Of a DNA stretch of 64,000 nucleotides, positions 45,688 through 55,236 are shown piece after piece. The notes under the pieces were generated by a model. That model worked only from the letters and a program-made list of their open reading frames with translations. It was not told the DNA's origin and did not search any database. The position numbers were made by a program, and so were the translations under genes. The stretch comes from Rhodococcoides corynebacterioides (GTDB lineage: Bacteria > Actinomycetota > Actinomycetes > Mycobacteriales > Mycobacteriaceae): NCBI RefSeq assembly GCF_019834675.1, contig NZ_JABUBU010000001.1, positions 434,001-498,000 on the forward strand, given 5' to 3'. The first letter of the stretch is position 1. Every line of letters starts with the position of its first letter.

Positions 45688-45760
45688 CCCTGCAGGTCTC
45701 ACGCCTCTGCAGGTCTCACGGCTCTGCAGGTCTCACGGCTCTGCGGGTCCCACGGCTCTA
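45688..45760. repeat. 17-bp tandem repeat, four copies
   Basis: Unit CTCTGCAGGTCTCACGG with starts 17 bases apart (TGC(A/G)GG at 45691, 45708, 45725 and 45742); the outer copies have one to three changes. It starts 3 bases after the metB stop and ends just before the threonine dehydratase gene. Confidence 0.85.
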
Positions 45761-45771
45761 GAGTTCGGGTC

Positions 45772-46989
45772 ATGGAACTGTTGACCCGAGAGGGGCTCGA
45801 CCGCGCCACCGCGCGGCTGGCCCCCGTCATGCGCCGCACACCCCTGGTGGCCTCCCGTGTCCTGTCCGATCGCACGGGCCGTGAGGTGTGGCTCAAGTGC
45901 GAGAACCTGCAGCGGACGGGATCGTTCAAGCCGCGCGGGGCGTACAACCGCATCGCCGGCCTGACCGACGCCGAACGGGCCCGTGGGGTGGTGGCCGCCA
46001 GCGCCGGCAACCACGCGCAGGGGGTGGCGTGGGCGGCGGCCGAGCTGGGTGCGGAGTCGACGGTCTTCATGCCCGGCGGTGCGCCGTTGCCGAAACTGGT
46101 GGCCACCAAGTCCTACGGTGCCCGCATCCACCAGGTGGGCACCACGGTCGACGACGCGTTGGTGGCCGCGCGCGCGTTCGCCGACGACACCGGTGCGATC
46201 CTCATCCACCCCTTCGACCACATCGACGTCGTCGCCGGGCAGGCCACGGTCGGCCGCGAGATTCTGGAGCAGATGCCGTCGGTGGGCGCCATCGTCGTCC
46301 CCACCGGCGGTGGGGGGCTGGTCGCCGGCATCGCCGCCGCCGTCGCGCTCGACGAGCGGACCGTTCCGGTGGTGGGAGTGCAGGCCGAGCAGGCCGCGGC
46401 CTGGCCGGGGTCACTCGCGGCGGGGAGGCCGACGCCCACCGAGAAGATGTCCACGATGGCCGACGGCATCGCCGTGGGTCGGCCCGGCGACGTGCCGTTC
46501 GCGCACGTCAGCGCGCTGGGCGACCGCATGCTGACCGTCAGCGAGGACGCACTCTCCCGCGCCCTGCTGCTGTGCATGGAACGCGCCAAGCTCATCGTCG
46601 AGGCGGCGGGGGCGGCGGCCGTCGCCGCGCTGATGGACCACCCGTCGGAGATTCCCGGCGACGGTCCGGTGGTGGCCGTGCTGTCCGGCGGGAACATCGA
46701 CCCCCTGCTGCTCACCCACGTGGTGGCGCACGGACTGCGGGCCGCTGGGCGCTACCTGACGGTGCGCATCGTCATTCCGGATCGTCCCGGCGGTCTGCTC
46801 GGCGTGCTGGGGGTGGCGCGGGACGCGGCGGCCAGCGTGGTCGACGTCGTGCACGCGCGCACGGCCGGTCGGCTCGCCATGGACGAGGTCGAGGTGATGA
46901 TGACGCTCGAGACCCGCGGGCCCGACCATCGCGCGGCGGTCCTCGCCGCCTTCGAGGCGGCGGGACACTCCGTGGCCGTGCAGGAATAG
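45772..46989 (+). CDS. ilvA: Threonine ammonia-lyase with ACT-like tail
   Basis: A 405-aa PLP enzyme deaminating threonine (or serine) to 2-oxobutanoate. Lys53 in RTGSFKPRGAYN binds PLP; ASAGNHAQGVA and PTGGGGLVAGIA bind substrate and phosphate. The last ~80 residues form one ACT-like domain (YLTVRIVIPDRPGGLLGVLG). This single-ACT layout is that of short allosteric threonine dehydratases rather than the longer E. coli IlvA. ATG 45772. It links methionine-branch and isoleucine metabolism next to metB. Confidence 0.88.
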   Translation: MELLTREGLDRATARLAPVMRRTPLVASRVLSDRTGREVWLKCENLQRTGSFKPRGAYNRIAGLTDAERARGVVAASAGNHAQGVAWAAAELGAESTVFMPGGAPLPKLVATKSYGARIHQVGTTVDDALVAARAFADDTGAILIHPFDHIDVVAGQATVGREILEQMPSVGAIVVPTGGGGLVAGIAAAVALDERTVPVVGVQAEQAAAWPGSLAAGRPTPTEKMSTMADGIAVGRPGDVPFAHVSALGDRMLTVSEDALSRALLLCMERAKLIVEAAGAAAVAALMDHPSEIPGDGPVVAVLSGGNIDPLLLTHVVAHGLRAAGRYLTVRIVIPDRPGGLLGVLGVARDAAASVVDVVHARTAGRLAMDEVEVMMTLETRGPDHRAAVLAAFEAAGHSVAVQE

Positions 46990-47005
46990 GGCCGGCGGGG
47001 GTGGG

Positions 47006-47626
47006 TCAGGCGGCGGCGAACACGGCCGCTGCCGCCCGCTCCGCCACGCGCCGCACGGCGTCGGCGGCGTCCCGGGTGACGGCCACCGTGCCGGACGCGA
47101 GGCCGACGGTGCGACGCTCGGCGCCGTCCTCGACCGTGATCTGCCAGCCCTGCACCGGCTCGGGGCCGGCGGCGGCGACGTGGTCGGCCATGGAGACGAG
47201 GACACCGCAGCCGAAGCGGCGGGCGACGGAATCGGCGACGCGCGCCACGGCGACGGCCGGGGCGGTGGCGCCGAGGTCGAGGGTCGCGAAGCCGGGGAGG
47301 CGCACGGTGGCACCGTCCAGCTCGAGCTCGCGGAACGAGGCGTCGCGCACGGGGTCGACGTCGCCGTCGGTGATCTCGGCGGCCTCGACGGCCACGCGGA
47401 GGTGATCGGCGAGGGCGGGGCTGATGCGCACTGTGCGGCCGAAGGAGCGGTTGACCCGCTGCAGCTCCGAGGTGGCGCGCTCGGTGGAGAAGACCTCGCA
47501 GGCGACGTCGAGTTCGGCGCGGGCGAACGCGGCGGCGTCGGCGACGCGAGAGGGATCGGTGACGACCACGCGAACGTGGTGGCCGTCGATGTCGAACCCG
47601 GCGAATGCCTTCGTGGCGAGACTCAT
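47006..47626 (-). CDS. Truncated ApbE-like (FAD:protein FMN transferase-related) protein
   Basis: A 206-aa protein that aligns by eye with the first two thirds of ApbE enzymes. It has CEVFSTERATSELQRVNRS (compare FSRFRxxSELxRLN), ISPALADHLRVAVEAAEITDGDVDPV, TLDLGATAPAVAVARVAD (compare DLGGxxKGYAxD) and GWQITVEDGAERR. The C-terminal HHIxDPxTG metal/catalytic segment is absent, and the 'GGxxKG' loop is changed to GATAPA. It is therefore probably not an active FMN transferase. ATG 47626 has GGAGG upstream. Confidence 0.68.
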   Translation of the reverse strand: MSLATKAFAGFDIDGHHVRVVVTDPSRVADAAAFARAELDVACEVFSTERATSELQRVNRSFGRTVRISPALADHLRVAVEAAEITDGDVDPVRDASFRELELDGATVRLPGFATLDLGATAPAVAVARVADSVARRFGCGVLVSMADHVAAAGPEPVQGWQITVEDGAERRTVGLASGTVAVTRDAADAVRRVAERAAAAVFAAA

Positions 47627-47767
47627 GTCGTGTGCACCTCCACTGATCGCATCGCTCCGGCGGTCACCGGGCGTTACACGGTTCGGACGACTTGTGGTGT
47701 GTCACGAGGTCGCCGTGTGTGCGCTCAGGGTGGACCGACCGCCCGGGAGATCCCCGGGAACGACGAC

Positions 47768-47795
47768 GGCCCCGCGTCCGGTCGGACGCGGGGCC
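47768..47795 (-). terminator. Terminator of greA
   Basis: Perfect 12-bp stem GGCCCCGCGTCC / GGACGCGGGGCC with a GGTC loop, 15 bases past the greA stop on the minus strand. Confidence 0.75.
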
Positions 47796-47810
47796 GGTCG
47801 ATGACGGTGC

Positions 47811-48305
47811 TCAGTTGTGGTACGGCTCCGCGCTGACGAGCGTGACCTTCATGGTCTTGCCGTTGGGGAGGACGTACTCACGGGTGTCGCCGACGGTGGC
47901 GTCGATGAGCGCGCCGCCGAGCGGGGAGTTGGGCGAGTAGACCTCGAGCTTGCCGTCGCGGGCGCCTTCCTCGCGCGTCGCGATGAGGAAGGTCTCCGTG
48001 TCCGACTCGTCGCCGTCGTAGTACACCTTCACTACGGACCCGGGCAGTGCCACTCCGGAGCGGGTGGGGGCCTCGCCGACCTTCGCGTTGTTCAGCAGTT
48101 CCTGCAGCTGGCGGATACGCGCCTCCTGCTGACCCTGCTCCTCGCGCGCCGCGTGGTAGCCACCGTTCTCCTTGAGGTCGCCTTCCTCGCGACGCTCGTT
48201 GATCTCGGCGGCGATGACCGGCCGGTTGGCGATGAGCTGGTCGAGTTCGCCCTTGAGCCTGTCGTGCGACTCCTGGGTCAGCCAGGTCACCTGGGTCTCG
48301 CTCAT
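47811..48305 (-). CDS. greA: Transcription elongation factor GreA
   Basis: A 164-aa factor that rescues backtracked RNA polymerase (Rv1080c is 164 aa). The N-terminal coiled coil carries [19 protein letters not shown], with the acidic Asp/Glu tip that reaches the active site. The C-terminal globular domain ends [23 protein letters not shown] 48305 is a clear start. Two hairpins lie in the 281-bp gap upstream. Confidence 0.97.
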   Translation of the reverse strand: MSETQVTWLTQESHDRLKGELDQLIANRPVIAAEINERREEGDLKENGGYHAAREEQGQQEARIRQLQELLNNAKVGEAPTRSGVALPGSVVKVYYDGDESDTETFLIATREEGARDGKLEVYSPNSPLGGALIDATVGDTREYVLPNGKTMKVTLVSAEPYHN

Positions 48306-48388
48306 CTCGATCACTCCTTCGTTGTCGAACGGTGTCGGCCGGCGCCCGTGCGGCGTCGGCGGCCGAGGACCGCCCACACGTGAAAAGC

Positions 48389-48411
48389 GAGCCCGCGCGT
48401 CGCGCGGGCTC
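48389..48411 (-). terminator. Hairpin with U-tract upstream of greA
   Basis: Perfect 10-bp stem GAGCCCGCGC / GCGCGGGCTC with a GTC loop; on the minus strand it is followed by GCTTTTCA. It either ends the transcript of the DUF4307 gene or acts as an attenuator in the greA leader. Confidence 0.6.
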
Positions 48412-48492
48412 GGTGGTGACGGGCCCTGCCGGTCCCCTCGGCCGCCCCCGGTGAGTCGAGGACGGTGGCGGTGGGACCCGTCAATGCAGCAA

Positions 48493-48519
48493 TACACGGC
48501 TCAACCCGTGAGCCGTGTA
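48493..48519. terminator. Second hairpin between the DUF4307 gene and greA
   Basis: Perfect 11-bp stem TACACGGCTCA / TGAGCCGTGTA with a 5-base loop, 68 bases past the DUF4307 stop. No U-tract; it may be a terminator or an operator dyad. Confidence 0.45.
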
Positions 48520-48586
48520 CACACCGAACTTACCACGAATCGGACCGACGAGTTCCGGAGGACGTCACCGGTCGGTCGTCCGGTCG

Positions 48587-49027
48587 TCACCCGCGTGTGA
48601 GGTACTCCGGCACGGTCAGGCTGCATCCGTACAGGTCCGCGAGCCCCGGCGGGGCGGACGTGATCACCTCGGTGCGGATGTCCTCCGTGCCGTTCGACGA
48701 CGCCGGGATCAGGACCTCGCGACGCCCGGTCTCGGAGCCGTCGCGCGAGCGGGAGCGGACGATGCAGACGGCGGGCTCGGACGGGTCGTCCCGCGTGACC
48801 GACAGGCGCACGTCCACGCGGTCGTCGGAGACGATCTCGAAGGAGACCAGGGTGCCGTCGACGTCGGGCGTCGTGAACTTGGTGTAGCCGAGGTAGGCGA
48901 TGCCGATGCCGAGGGCGATCACCAGCAGGGTCAACGTCACCGCGAGCACCCGTGACGGTGTGCGACCGCGGTCCTCGGGGTACCGACCCTCGGGGAGCGC
49001 TCGGCTGGGCGGCGGCGTGGTGCTCAT
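48587..49027 (-). CDS. DUF4307 membrane protein (Rv1081c-like)
   Basis: A 146-aa protein with a Pro/Arg-rich cytoplasmic N-terminus, one membrane segment ([20 protein letters not shown], about residues 27-46) and an outside beta-rich domain with two Cys ([10 protein letters not shown] and [11 protein letters not shown]) that could pair. It is in the place of Rv1081c, next to greA and mca. The function is unknown. ATG 49027. Confidence 0.85.
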   Translation of the reverse strand: MSTTPPPSRALPEGRYPEDRGRTPSRVLAVTLTLLVIALGIGIAYLGYTKFTTPDVDGTLVSFEIVSDDRVDVRLSVTRDDPSEPAVCIVRSRSRDGSETGRREVLIPASSNGTEDIRTEVITSAPPGLADLYGCSLTVPEYLTRG

Positions 49028-49141
49028 CGACCACGAACCTACCGGCCCGCGCCCCGGACGATTCCGGTGGTGGGCAGGTGGGACAATCGAGGAGTGCGCC
49101 TGTCGGGGCACGAGACGACGAAGACGCGAAAGAGAGCTGAC

Positions 49142-50014
49142 GTGAGCGGACTGCGGTTGATGGCAGTGCACGCGCATCCGGACGACGAGTCCAGCAAGGG
49201 TGCGGCCACGATGGCGCGCTACGCGGCCGAGGGGCACGAGGTCCTGGTGGTGACGCTCACCGGCGGTGAGCGTGGCGACATCCTGAACCCGGCGATGGAC
49301 ATCCCGGGTGTGCGCGAGCGGCTCCCGGAGGTGCGCCGCGAGGAGATGGCGGCCGCGGCCGGGATCCTCGGGGTCCGGCAGACGTGGCTCGGGTTCGTCG
49401 ACTCCGGTCTTCCCGAGGGCGATCCGCTGCCGCCGCTCCCGGACGGGTGCTTCGCCCTGGTGCCGCTCGAGGAGTCCACCGAGGCGCTGGTGCGCGTGAT
49501 CCGCGAGTTCCGTCCGCACGTGATGACGACGTACGACGAGAAGGGCGGCTACCCGCACCCCGATCACATCCGCTGCCACGAGGTGTCGGTGGCCGCGTAC
49601 GAGGCCGCCGCCGATCCCGAGCAGTTTCCCGACGCCGGGCCGGCGTGGGAGGTGTCCAAGCTCTACTACTCGCACGGCTTCATCCGTCAGCGCATGCAGC
49701 TCTTCCACGACGAGCTGCTCGCGCGCGGCGAGGAGAGCCCGTTCGCCGACTGGCTGGCCCAGTGGTCCAAGGACCGCGACGAGATCATGGGCCGTGTCAC
49801 CACCCAGGTGGAATGCGCCGACTTCTTCGACGCGCGGGACGACGCGCTGCGCGCGCACCGGACCCAGATCGACCCCAACGGCCGATTCTTCGCCGTGCCG
49901 ACCGAGTTGCAGCGCAAGCTGTGGCCGACGGAGGAGTACGAGCTCGCCCGGACGCGGGTGCGGACGTCCCTGCCCGAGAACGACCTCTTCGCCGGGATCG
50001 AGGGGTCGTCGTGA
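49142..50014 (+). CDS. mca: Mycothiol S-conjugate amidase
   Basis: A 290-aa zinc amidase that cuts mycothiol S-conjugates to mercapturic acids during detoxification (Rv1082, 288 aa). Motifs are [34 protein letters not shown] and [16 protein letters not shown]; the Tyr/His-containing KLYYSHGF is typical of Mca rather than MshB. GTG 49142 (VSGLRLMAV) is chosen over the frame from 49067. Its stop overlaps the next GTG by 4 bp. Confidence 0.95.
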   Translation: MSGLRLMAVHAHPDDESSKGAATMARYAAEGHEVLVVTLTGGERGDILNPAMDIPGVRERLPEVRREEMAAAAGILGVRQTWLGFVDSGLPEGDPLPPLPDGCFALVPLEESTEALVRVIREFRPHVMTTYDEKGGYPHPDHIRCHEVSVAAYEAAADPEQFPDAGPAWEVSKLYYSHGFIRQRMQLFHDELLARGEESPFADWLAQWSKDRDEIMGRVTTQVECADFFDARDDALRAHRTQIDPNGRFFAVPTELQRKLWPTEEYELARTRVRTSLPENDLFAGIEGSS

Positions 50015-50256
50015 CGACCGCGGTCGGACTGGCGATCCTCGCCCAGAACACCACCGGGCCGGAGTTCGGCAAGGCGTCGCCGATCGGGCTGGTGATCATC
50101 GTCCTGCTGCTGATCGGCACGGCGCTGCTGGTCCGGTCGATGAACGGTCACTTCAAGAAGCTGCCGGCGTCGTTCGAACCCACCGATCCGACGCCCGATC
50201 AGGCGGTCGACGACGGCACCGACCGCGGCGGCATCGGACCCGACCCCCGAGGCTGA
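50011..50256 (+). CDS. Small membrane protein (Rv1083-like)
   Basis: An 81-aa protein with a weak hydrophobic start and one clear membrane segment ([18 protein letters not shown]), then a short acidic tail. It is translationally coupled to mca (GTGA overlap) and occupies the position of Rv1083 in M. tuberculosis. The conserved pairing suggests it serves Mca or the following gene, but no function is known. Confidence 0.82.
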   Translation: MTTAVGLAILAQNTTGPEFGKASPIGLVIIVLLLIGTALLVRSMNGHFKKLPASFEPTDPTPDQAVDDGTDRGGIGPDPRG

Positions 50257-50293
50257 CCCGGTTCGAGCAGCGCGCACGGGGAAGACTGGGAGC

Positions 50294-52309
50294 GTGGATC
50301 CCCGCGCGCGCAACACGCTGACCGAGTCGACCAGTCCCTACCTCCGCCAGCACGCGGACAACCCGGTGCACTGGCAGCAGTGGACCGACGACGCCCTGGC
50401 GTGGGCCCGCGAGCGGGACGTGCCGGTGCTGCTGTCGATCGGCTACTCGGCCTGCCACTGGTGCCACGTCATGGCGCACGAGTCGTTCGAGGACGACGCG
50501 ACGGCAGCCCTGATGAACGAGCACTTCGTCTGCATCAAGGTCGATCGCGAGGAACGGCCCGACCTCGACGCGGTGTACATGAACGCGACGGTCGCGATGA
50601 CCGGTCAGGGCGGCTGGCCCATGACGGTGTTCCTGACGCCCGAGGCCGAACCCTTCTACTGCGGGACGTACTTCCCGCCGACGCCCCGGCAGGGCATGCC
50701 GTCGTTCCCGCAGCTGCTCACCGCGATCACCGACACGTGGGCCACGCGCCGGGACGAGGTGACCACCGCGTCGGCGTCGATCGTCGCGGAGCTGCGTCGG
50801 GGGTCGACGGGTGTGCCGATGGGGGAGCGCGCGGTCGACGCCGGCTTGCTCGATCACGCCGTCGAGGCCGTTCTGGCCGCCGAGGACACCGCCCGCGGCG
50901 GGTTCGGGCCGGCCCCGAAATTCCCGCCGTCCGCGCTGGCGGAGGCGCTGGTGCGCCACACCGAGCGGACGGGGTCCGCCGCCGCCGGCGCGACTCTCGA
51001 CCGCACGCTGGCGGCGATGGTGCGGGGCGGGTTGTACGACCAGCTCGGCGGCGGATTCGCCCGCTACTGCGTCGACGCGGACTGGGTGGTGCCGCACTTC
51101 GAGAAGATGCTCTACGACAACGGACTGCTGCTCCGCGTCCTCGCCCACGCGGCGCGGCGCGGGGACGCGCTCGCCGCCCGCGCCGCGTCCGAGACGGCCG
51201 CGTTCCTGCTGCGTGACCTCGGGACCGACGACGGGTGCTTCGCGTCGGCACTCGACGCGGACACGGACGGCGTCGAGGGACTCACCTACGTCTGGACGCC
51301 CGCGCAGATGCGCGAGGTGCTCGGCGACGCGGACGGGTCGGCCGCCGCCGACCTGTTCGGCGTGACCGACGCCGGGACGTTCGAGCACGGCACGTCGGTG
51401 CTGCAGCTGCGGTCCGACCCGGTGGACGCCGCCTGGTTCGACACCGTTCGTGCGCAACTGCGGGCCGTGCGCGACACCCGCCCGCAACCCGGCCGCGACG
51501 ACAAGGTGGTGACGGCGTGGAACGCGTTCGCCGTCACGGCGCTGGCGGAAGGCGGTGCCGCACTGGGGGAGTGGACGTGGGTCGAGGCCGCCGCTCGGTG
51601 TGCGGAGCGGCTGCTGTCGCTGCACGTGGTGGACGGGCGACTCCGACGCGCGTCGTTGGGCGGGACGGTCGGGGCGGCCGCCGGCGTGCTCGAGGACCAC
51701 GGCGCGCTGGCGACGGCGCTGGCGGCCCTGCACCAGGCGACGGGCGAGATGCGCTGGCTGACGGCCGCGCACGACGTCCTCGACGCGGCCCTGGCGCATT
51801 TCGCCGACCGCGAGCGGCCGGGCGCGTGGTTCGACACCGCCGACGACGCGGAACGGCTGGTGACCCGGCCGTCGGATCCGCTGGACGGGGCCACCCCGTC
51901 GGGCGCGTCGCTGGTCACGGAGGCTCTGCTCACGGTGTCCGCGCTGAGCGACCCCGACCGCGCGTCGCGGTACCGCGAGGCCGCGGATCTCTCTCTGGCC
52001 CGCGCGTCGATCCTGCTGGAACGGGCCCCGCGCTCGGCCGGGCACTGGCTCGCGGTGGCCGAGGCCGCGGTGGCGGGGCCGCTGCAGGTCGCGATCGCGA
52101 CCGACGCTCCGAGTTCGGCGCTGGCCGACCTCGCGCGGCGACGGGCCCCCGGCGGCACCGTGGTGGTGGCGGGCGTCCCCGGGTCGACGCCGCTGCTGGC
52201 GGACCGGCCGACCGTCGACGGCCACGACACCGCCTACGTGTGCCGCGGCTTCGTCTGCGACCGGCCGGTCACCGAGGCGGCGGACCTGACGGGCTCGCTC
52301 GGCGCCTGA
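50294..52309 (+). CDS. Thioredoxin-domain DUF255 protein (YyaL/Rv1084-like)
   Basis: A 671-aa protein (Rv1084 is 673). The N-terminal ~165 residues are a thioredoxin-like DUF255 domain with the CxxC motif [16 protein letters not shown]. The rest is an alpha/alpha-toroid glycosidase-like region ([28 protein letters not shown]). The family resembles N-acylglucosamine epimerase-like folds; the biochemical role is unclear. GTG 50294; it lies 37 bases after the small membrane protein gene, probably in one operon with mca. Confidence 0.88.
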   Translation: MDPRARNTLTESTSPYLRQHADNPVHWQQWTDDALAWARERDVPVLLSIGYSACHWCHVMAHESFEDDATAALMNEHFVCIKVDREERPDLDAVYMNATVAMTGQGGWPMTVFLTPEAEPFYCGTYFPPTPRQGMPSFPQLLTAITDTWATRRDEVTTASASIVAELRRGSTGVPMGERAVDAGLLDHAVEAVLAAEDTARGGFGPAPKFPPSALAEALVRHTERTGSAAAGATLDRTLAAMVRGGLYDQLGGGFARYCVDADWVVPHFEKMLYDNGLLLRVLAHAARRGDALAARAASETAAFLLRDLGTDDGCFASALDADTDGVEGLTYVWTPAQMREVLGDADGSAAADLFGVTDAGTFEHGTSVLQLRSDPVDAAWFDTVRAQLRAVRDTRPQPGRDDKVVTAWNAFAVTALAEGGAALGEWTWVEAAARCAERLLSLHVVDGRLRRASLGGTVGAAAGVLEDHGALATALAALHQATGEMRWLTAAHDVLDAALAHFADRERPGAWFDTADDAERLVTRPSDPLDGATPSGASLVTEALLTVSALSDPDRASRYREAADLSLARASILLERAPRSAGHWLAVAEAAVAGPLQVAIATDAPSSALADLARRRAPGGTVVVAGVPGSTPLLADRPTVDGHDTAYVCRGFVCDRPVTEAADLTGSLGA

Positions 52310-52315
52310 CGCCCG

Positions 52316-52984
52316 TCAGCGCAGCAGCACCAACCACACGGCGACGTAGTGGCAGATCGCCGCGATCACCGTCGCGGCGTGGAAGAACTCGTGGTGTCCG
52401 AACGTGGTGGGCCACGGGTCCGGCCACTTGGTGGCGTACAGAACGCCGCCGATGCTGTAGAAGATGCCGCCGGCCAGCAGAAGGGCCATCGGCGTGACGC
52501 CGACGGCGTGGGTAAGGGTGCCGGCCACGGGCACGATCGCCCAGCCGAGCAGGAGATACAGCGGTACACCGAGCCAGCGCGGCGCCGCGGGCCAGACCAT
52601 CTTCAGCGCGACCCCCGCGAGTGCGCCCGCCCAGACCACGATCAGCAGCGCCTTGCCCGTCGACCAGGGCAGACCGAGGACGGCGAACGGGGTGTAGCTG
52701 CCCGCGATGAACAGGAAGATCATCGAATGGTCGGCCCGCTTCATCCACACCCGACTGCGCGGGTGCCGCCAGTGCACCCGGTGGTAGGTGGCGCTGGTGC
52801 CGAACAGCCCGCACGTGGCGAGGGCGTAGATCCCCACCGCCGGCCCGGCGCCGGGAGGGCCCGCGGCGAGGGCCACGGACACCAGCACGATCCCGCAGAC
52901 GATGGACACGCCGAAGGCGTAGAGGTGGATCCAGCCCCGCATGCGCGGCTTGACCGGCAACTCGTCGATCCCGAAAGCAGTCAC
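52316..52984 (-). CDS. trhA: Hemolysin III / TrhA family membrane protein
   Basis: A 222-aa PAQR-family membrane protein with seven hydrophobic segments. The metal-binding-type residues are in SATYHRVHWRHP, ADHSMIFLFIAGSYTPF and the C-terminal GHHEFFHAATVIAA. It matches Rv1085c in position and size. TrhA proteins affect membrane fluidity. GTG 52984 lies next to a 12-bp palindrome that may control it. It ends 6 bases from the convergent DUF255 gene. Confidence 0.9.
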   Translation of the reverse strand: MTAFGIDELPVKPRMRGWIHLYAFGVSIVCGIVLVSVALAAGPPGAGPAVGIYALATCGLFGTSATYHRVHWRHPRSRVWMKRADHSMIFLFIAGSYTPFAVLGLPWSTGKALLIVVWAGALAGVALKMVWPAAPRWLGVPLYLLLGWAIVPVAGTLTHAVGVTPMALLLAGGIFYSIGGVLYATKWPDPWPTTFGHHEFFHAATVIAAICHYVAVWLVLLR

Positions 52985-52989
52985 GAACC

Positions 52990-53001
52990 TACGCTAGCGT
53001 A
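52990..53001. promoter_or_regulatory. 12-bp palindrome at the trhA promoter
   Basis: TACGCTAGCGTA is a perfect palindrome 5 bases upstream of the trhA start codon. It contains a TAGCGT -10-like sequence, so it may be an operator over a very short leader. Confidence 0.4.
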
Positions 53002-53029
53002 AGTTTCTGCGGTCCGGTCGTGTCTCCGA

Positions 53030-54652
53030 TCACCGGAGCAGGAGGTCGAGCAGAGCGCCGACTGCGCGTCGACGGACCGCCCCGGTCGGTCCGGCGTCGG
53101 CCAGGGCCGCCCGCGCGGCGGACAACCCGGGTGCGCCGGACACGCCGCCGCCCGGATGCGCGGACGCGCTCCCGAGGTACAGGCGCTGCACGGGCGTCTC
53201 GGCCCGACCCAGCCCCGGGGTCGGGCGGAACACCAACTGCTGCTGGATCTGCGCGGTACCGCCGTTGACGGCGCCGCCGTAGAGATTGGCGTCGGAGCGG
53301 GTGAGATCCGACGGGCGCTGCACGTGCTTGCCGACGATCGACGCCGCGAAACCCGGCGCGTGCTCTTCCAGCACCGAGTCCACGCGGGCGGCGAGCAGGT
53401 CGGCCGAGGCGTCGTCGACCACGCCGCGCGGGAGGTGGGTGTAGGCCCACGCGCTCTCGGTCCCCGCGGGGGAGCGCGTCGGATCGGCCGTCGTCATCTG
53501 CCCGAACAGCATGAAGGGCCGCTCGGGAATCCGACCGGTGACCAGATCGGCGTTCCAGCGGACCAACCCGTCGTCGTCGGCGCCGACGTGCACCGTGCCC
53601 GCGTCGTTCAGGCTGGCCGACCGCCACGGGATCGGCGCGTCGAGCGCGTAGTTGACCTTGACGACGGGGGTGTCCCACTCGAACGTCTCGAGGTCGCGGT
53701 GGACTCGCGCGGGCACGGCGTCGTGCGGGAGGAGAGAGCCGTAGAGCGCCGGCGCCGAGACGTCGGCGATCACGGCGCGCCGGGCGCGGTAGTGCTCCCC
53801 GCCCGCCGTCCGCACCCCGGTGGCCACCCCGCCGGAGACGTCGATCCCGACCACCGGCGCGTGGTACACCACGCGCGCGCCGGGTCGCTCGGCCCGTCGT
53901 ACCAGGGCGGCCGCCAACTCGCCCGCACCGCCCAGCGGCACGGGATACCCGACGTCCTGGGCCAGCATCGTCAGCAGATATCCGAGGATGCCGCTGGCCG
54001 GCGCGTCCGTCGGGACGTCGGCGTGCATCGCGTTGCCGAGCAGGAGGCACCGCGCCGCTTCGCTGTGGAACAACTCGTGCGCCATGGCGCGGGCCGGCAG
54101 CAGAGCGAAGCGCAGGAATCGCAGCGTCTCCGCGGTCCCGAGGCGCCGGAACAGCTGGGTCGCCCCGCGCACCGGCGGAAACGCACTGCCGAACAGCGAG
54201 TGCAGCAGCGGATCGCGGACACGGTTCCACTGCTCGACCACCTGCATCCAGGCGTCGCCGTCCCGCGGATCGTGCCGCGCCAGCATGGCCGCGGTGTCCT
54301 CCGGTCGGTGATGGATGACGGGCGCGTCGTCGTCGTCGGGGGAGCGCGGGTGCCCGTAGGCGCGGGGTGCGTGCGTCCACCGCAGCCCGACCCGGTCGAG
54401 TTCGAGCGCGAGCATCGCCGGCGACGAGACGCCCAGCGGATAGAACGCGCTGTAGAGATCACTGACGTAGCCCGGCGTCAGTTCCGCGCTGCGGATCGCG
54501 CCGCCGGGCGTCGACGACGCCTCGACGACGACGACGTCCCAGCCGGCGTCCGCGAGCGCCGCGGCGGCGACCAGGCCGTTGTGGCCGGCGCCGATCACCA
54601 CGGCGTCGGCGGTGACGACCGTTTTCACAGCGGCGGTGACGACCGGGCTCAC
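53030..54652 (-). CDS. FAD-dependent oxidoreductase, CrtI/phytoene-desaturase-like
   Basis: A 540-aa flavoprotein of the NAD(P)/FAD amine-oxidase/CrtI superfamily. The dinucleotide motif is VVIGAGHNGLVAAAALADAG, followed by VVEASSTPGGAIRS. The C-terminal FAD motif is LYLGSASAHPGGGVSGAPGL. This layout matches PYROXD2-like and actinobacterial carotenoid-oxidoreductase-like proteins; no carotenoid genes are nearby, so the substrate is open. GTG 54652 overlaps the SRPBCC gene stop by 4 bp; the frame upstream to 55042 is a shadow of that gene. Confidence 0.88.
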   Translation of the reverse strand: MSPVVTAAVKTVVTADAVVIGAGHNGLVAAAALADAGWDVVVVEASSTPGGAIRSAELTPGYVSDLYSAFYPLGVSSPAMLALELDRVGLRWTHAPRAYGHPRSPDDDDAPVIHHRPEDTAAMLARHDPRDGDAWMQVVEQWNRVRDPLLHSLFGSAFPPVRGATQLFRRLGTAETLRFLRFALLPARAMAHELFHSEAARCLLLGNAMHADVPTDAPASGILGYLLTMLAQDVGYPVPLGGAGELAAALVRRAERPGARVVYHAPVVGIDVSGGVATGVRTAGGEHYRARRAVIADVSAPALYGSLLPHDAVPARVHRDLETFEWDTPVVKVNYALDAPIPWRSASLNDAGTVHVGADDDGLVRWNADLVTGRIPERPFMLFGQMTTADPTRSPAGTESAWAYTHLPRGVVDDASADLLAARVDSVLEEHAPGFAASIVGKHVQRPSDLTRSDANLYGGAVNGGTAQIQQQLVFRPTPGLGRAETPVQRLYLGSASAHPGGGVSGAPGLSAARAALADAGPTGAVRRRAVGALLDLLLR

Positions 54653-55083
54653 CGCGTCGCGCGTTCGGCGAGGAACGCCAGTCGGCGCAGGGCTTCGGTG
54701 TTCCGGGGGTGGACCGCGAGATGTTGCACGGTGTCGGGTACCCAATCGAAGGGCGCCGAGGCGGCGTGTTCGATCATCTCGATCCGGCACCCCGTCGCGG
54801 TCGGGCTCAGCCTGAGGATGATCTCCGCACGCCCGGCCGGCAGGACCCGCGCCTCGAGGACCAGCTCGCGGTGGTCGACCATGCGTCGCACCACCGTCTC
54901 GTCGTCGACCACCGCCGGCCACAGCCCGAACGAGTGATGGATCCGCGAGCCCACATGGGGCCACCGCGGGTCGACCGCCCGGATGCGGGAGGCGCCGACG
55001 ACCCACATGCCGTAGCTCCACCCGTCGGCCAACACCGACCACACGGCGTCGACATCGGCTGTGGTCTCACGGACGACGGTCAT
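54649..55083 (-). CDS. SRPBCC family (START-like) protein
   Basis: A 144-aa polyketide-cyclase/dehydratase-like SRPBCC protein (MTVVRETTADVDAVWSVLAD start; GSRIHHSFGLWPAVVDDET and RIEMIEHAA middle), a fold that binds hydrophobic ligands. ATG 55083 is preferred over GTG 55092 because AAGGAG lies 8 bases before the ATG. Coupling to the FAD oxidoreductase suggests a shared lipophilic substrate. Confidence 0.87.
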   Translation of the reverse strand: MTVVRETTADVDAVWSVLADGWSYGMWVVGASRIRAVDPRWPHVGSRIHHSFGLWPAVVDDETVVRRMVDHRELVLEARVLPAGRAEIILRLSPTATGCRIEMIEHAASAPFDWVPDTVQHLAVHPRNTEALRRLAFLAERATR

Positions 55084-55236
55084 CGAACTCACTCCTTCGC
55101 AGCGTGGTGGGTCCTGTCGGCGACAGGTGCCCGGGGCACCTGCTGTCTACCCGGGTCGACCGAGAAGAATCCGACAGCGGCGTAGGGTGATTCCTCGGTC
55201 GTGCCCCACAGGTCGAAGGAGTCGGTGAGGAGCCGG

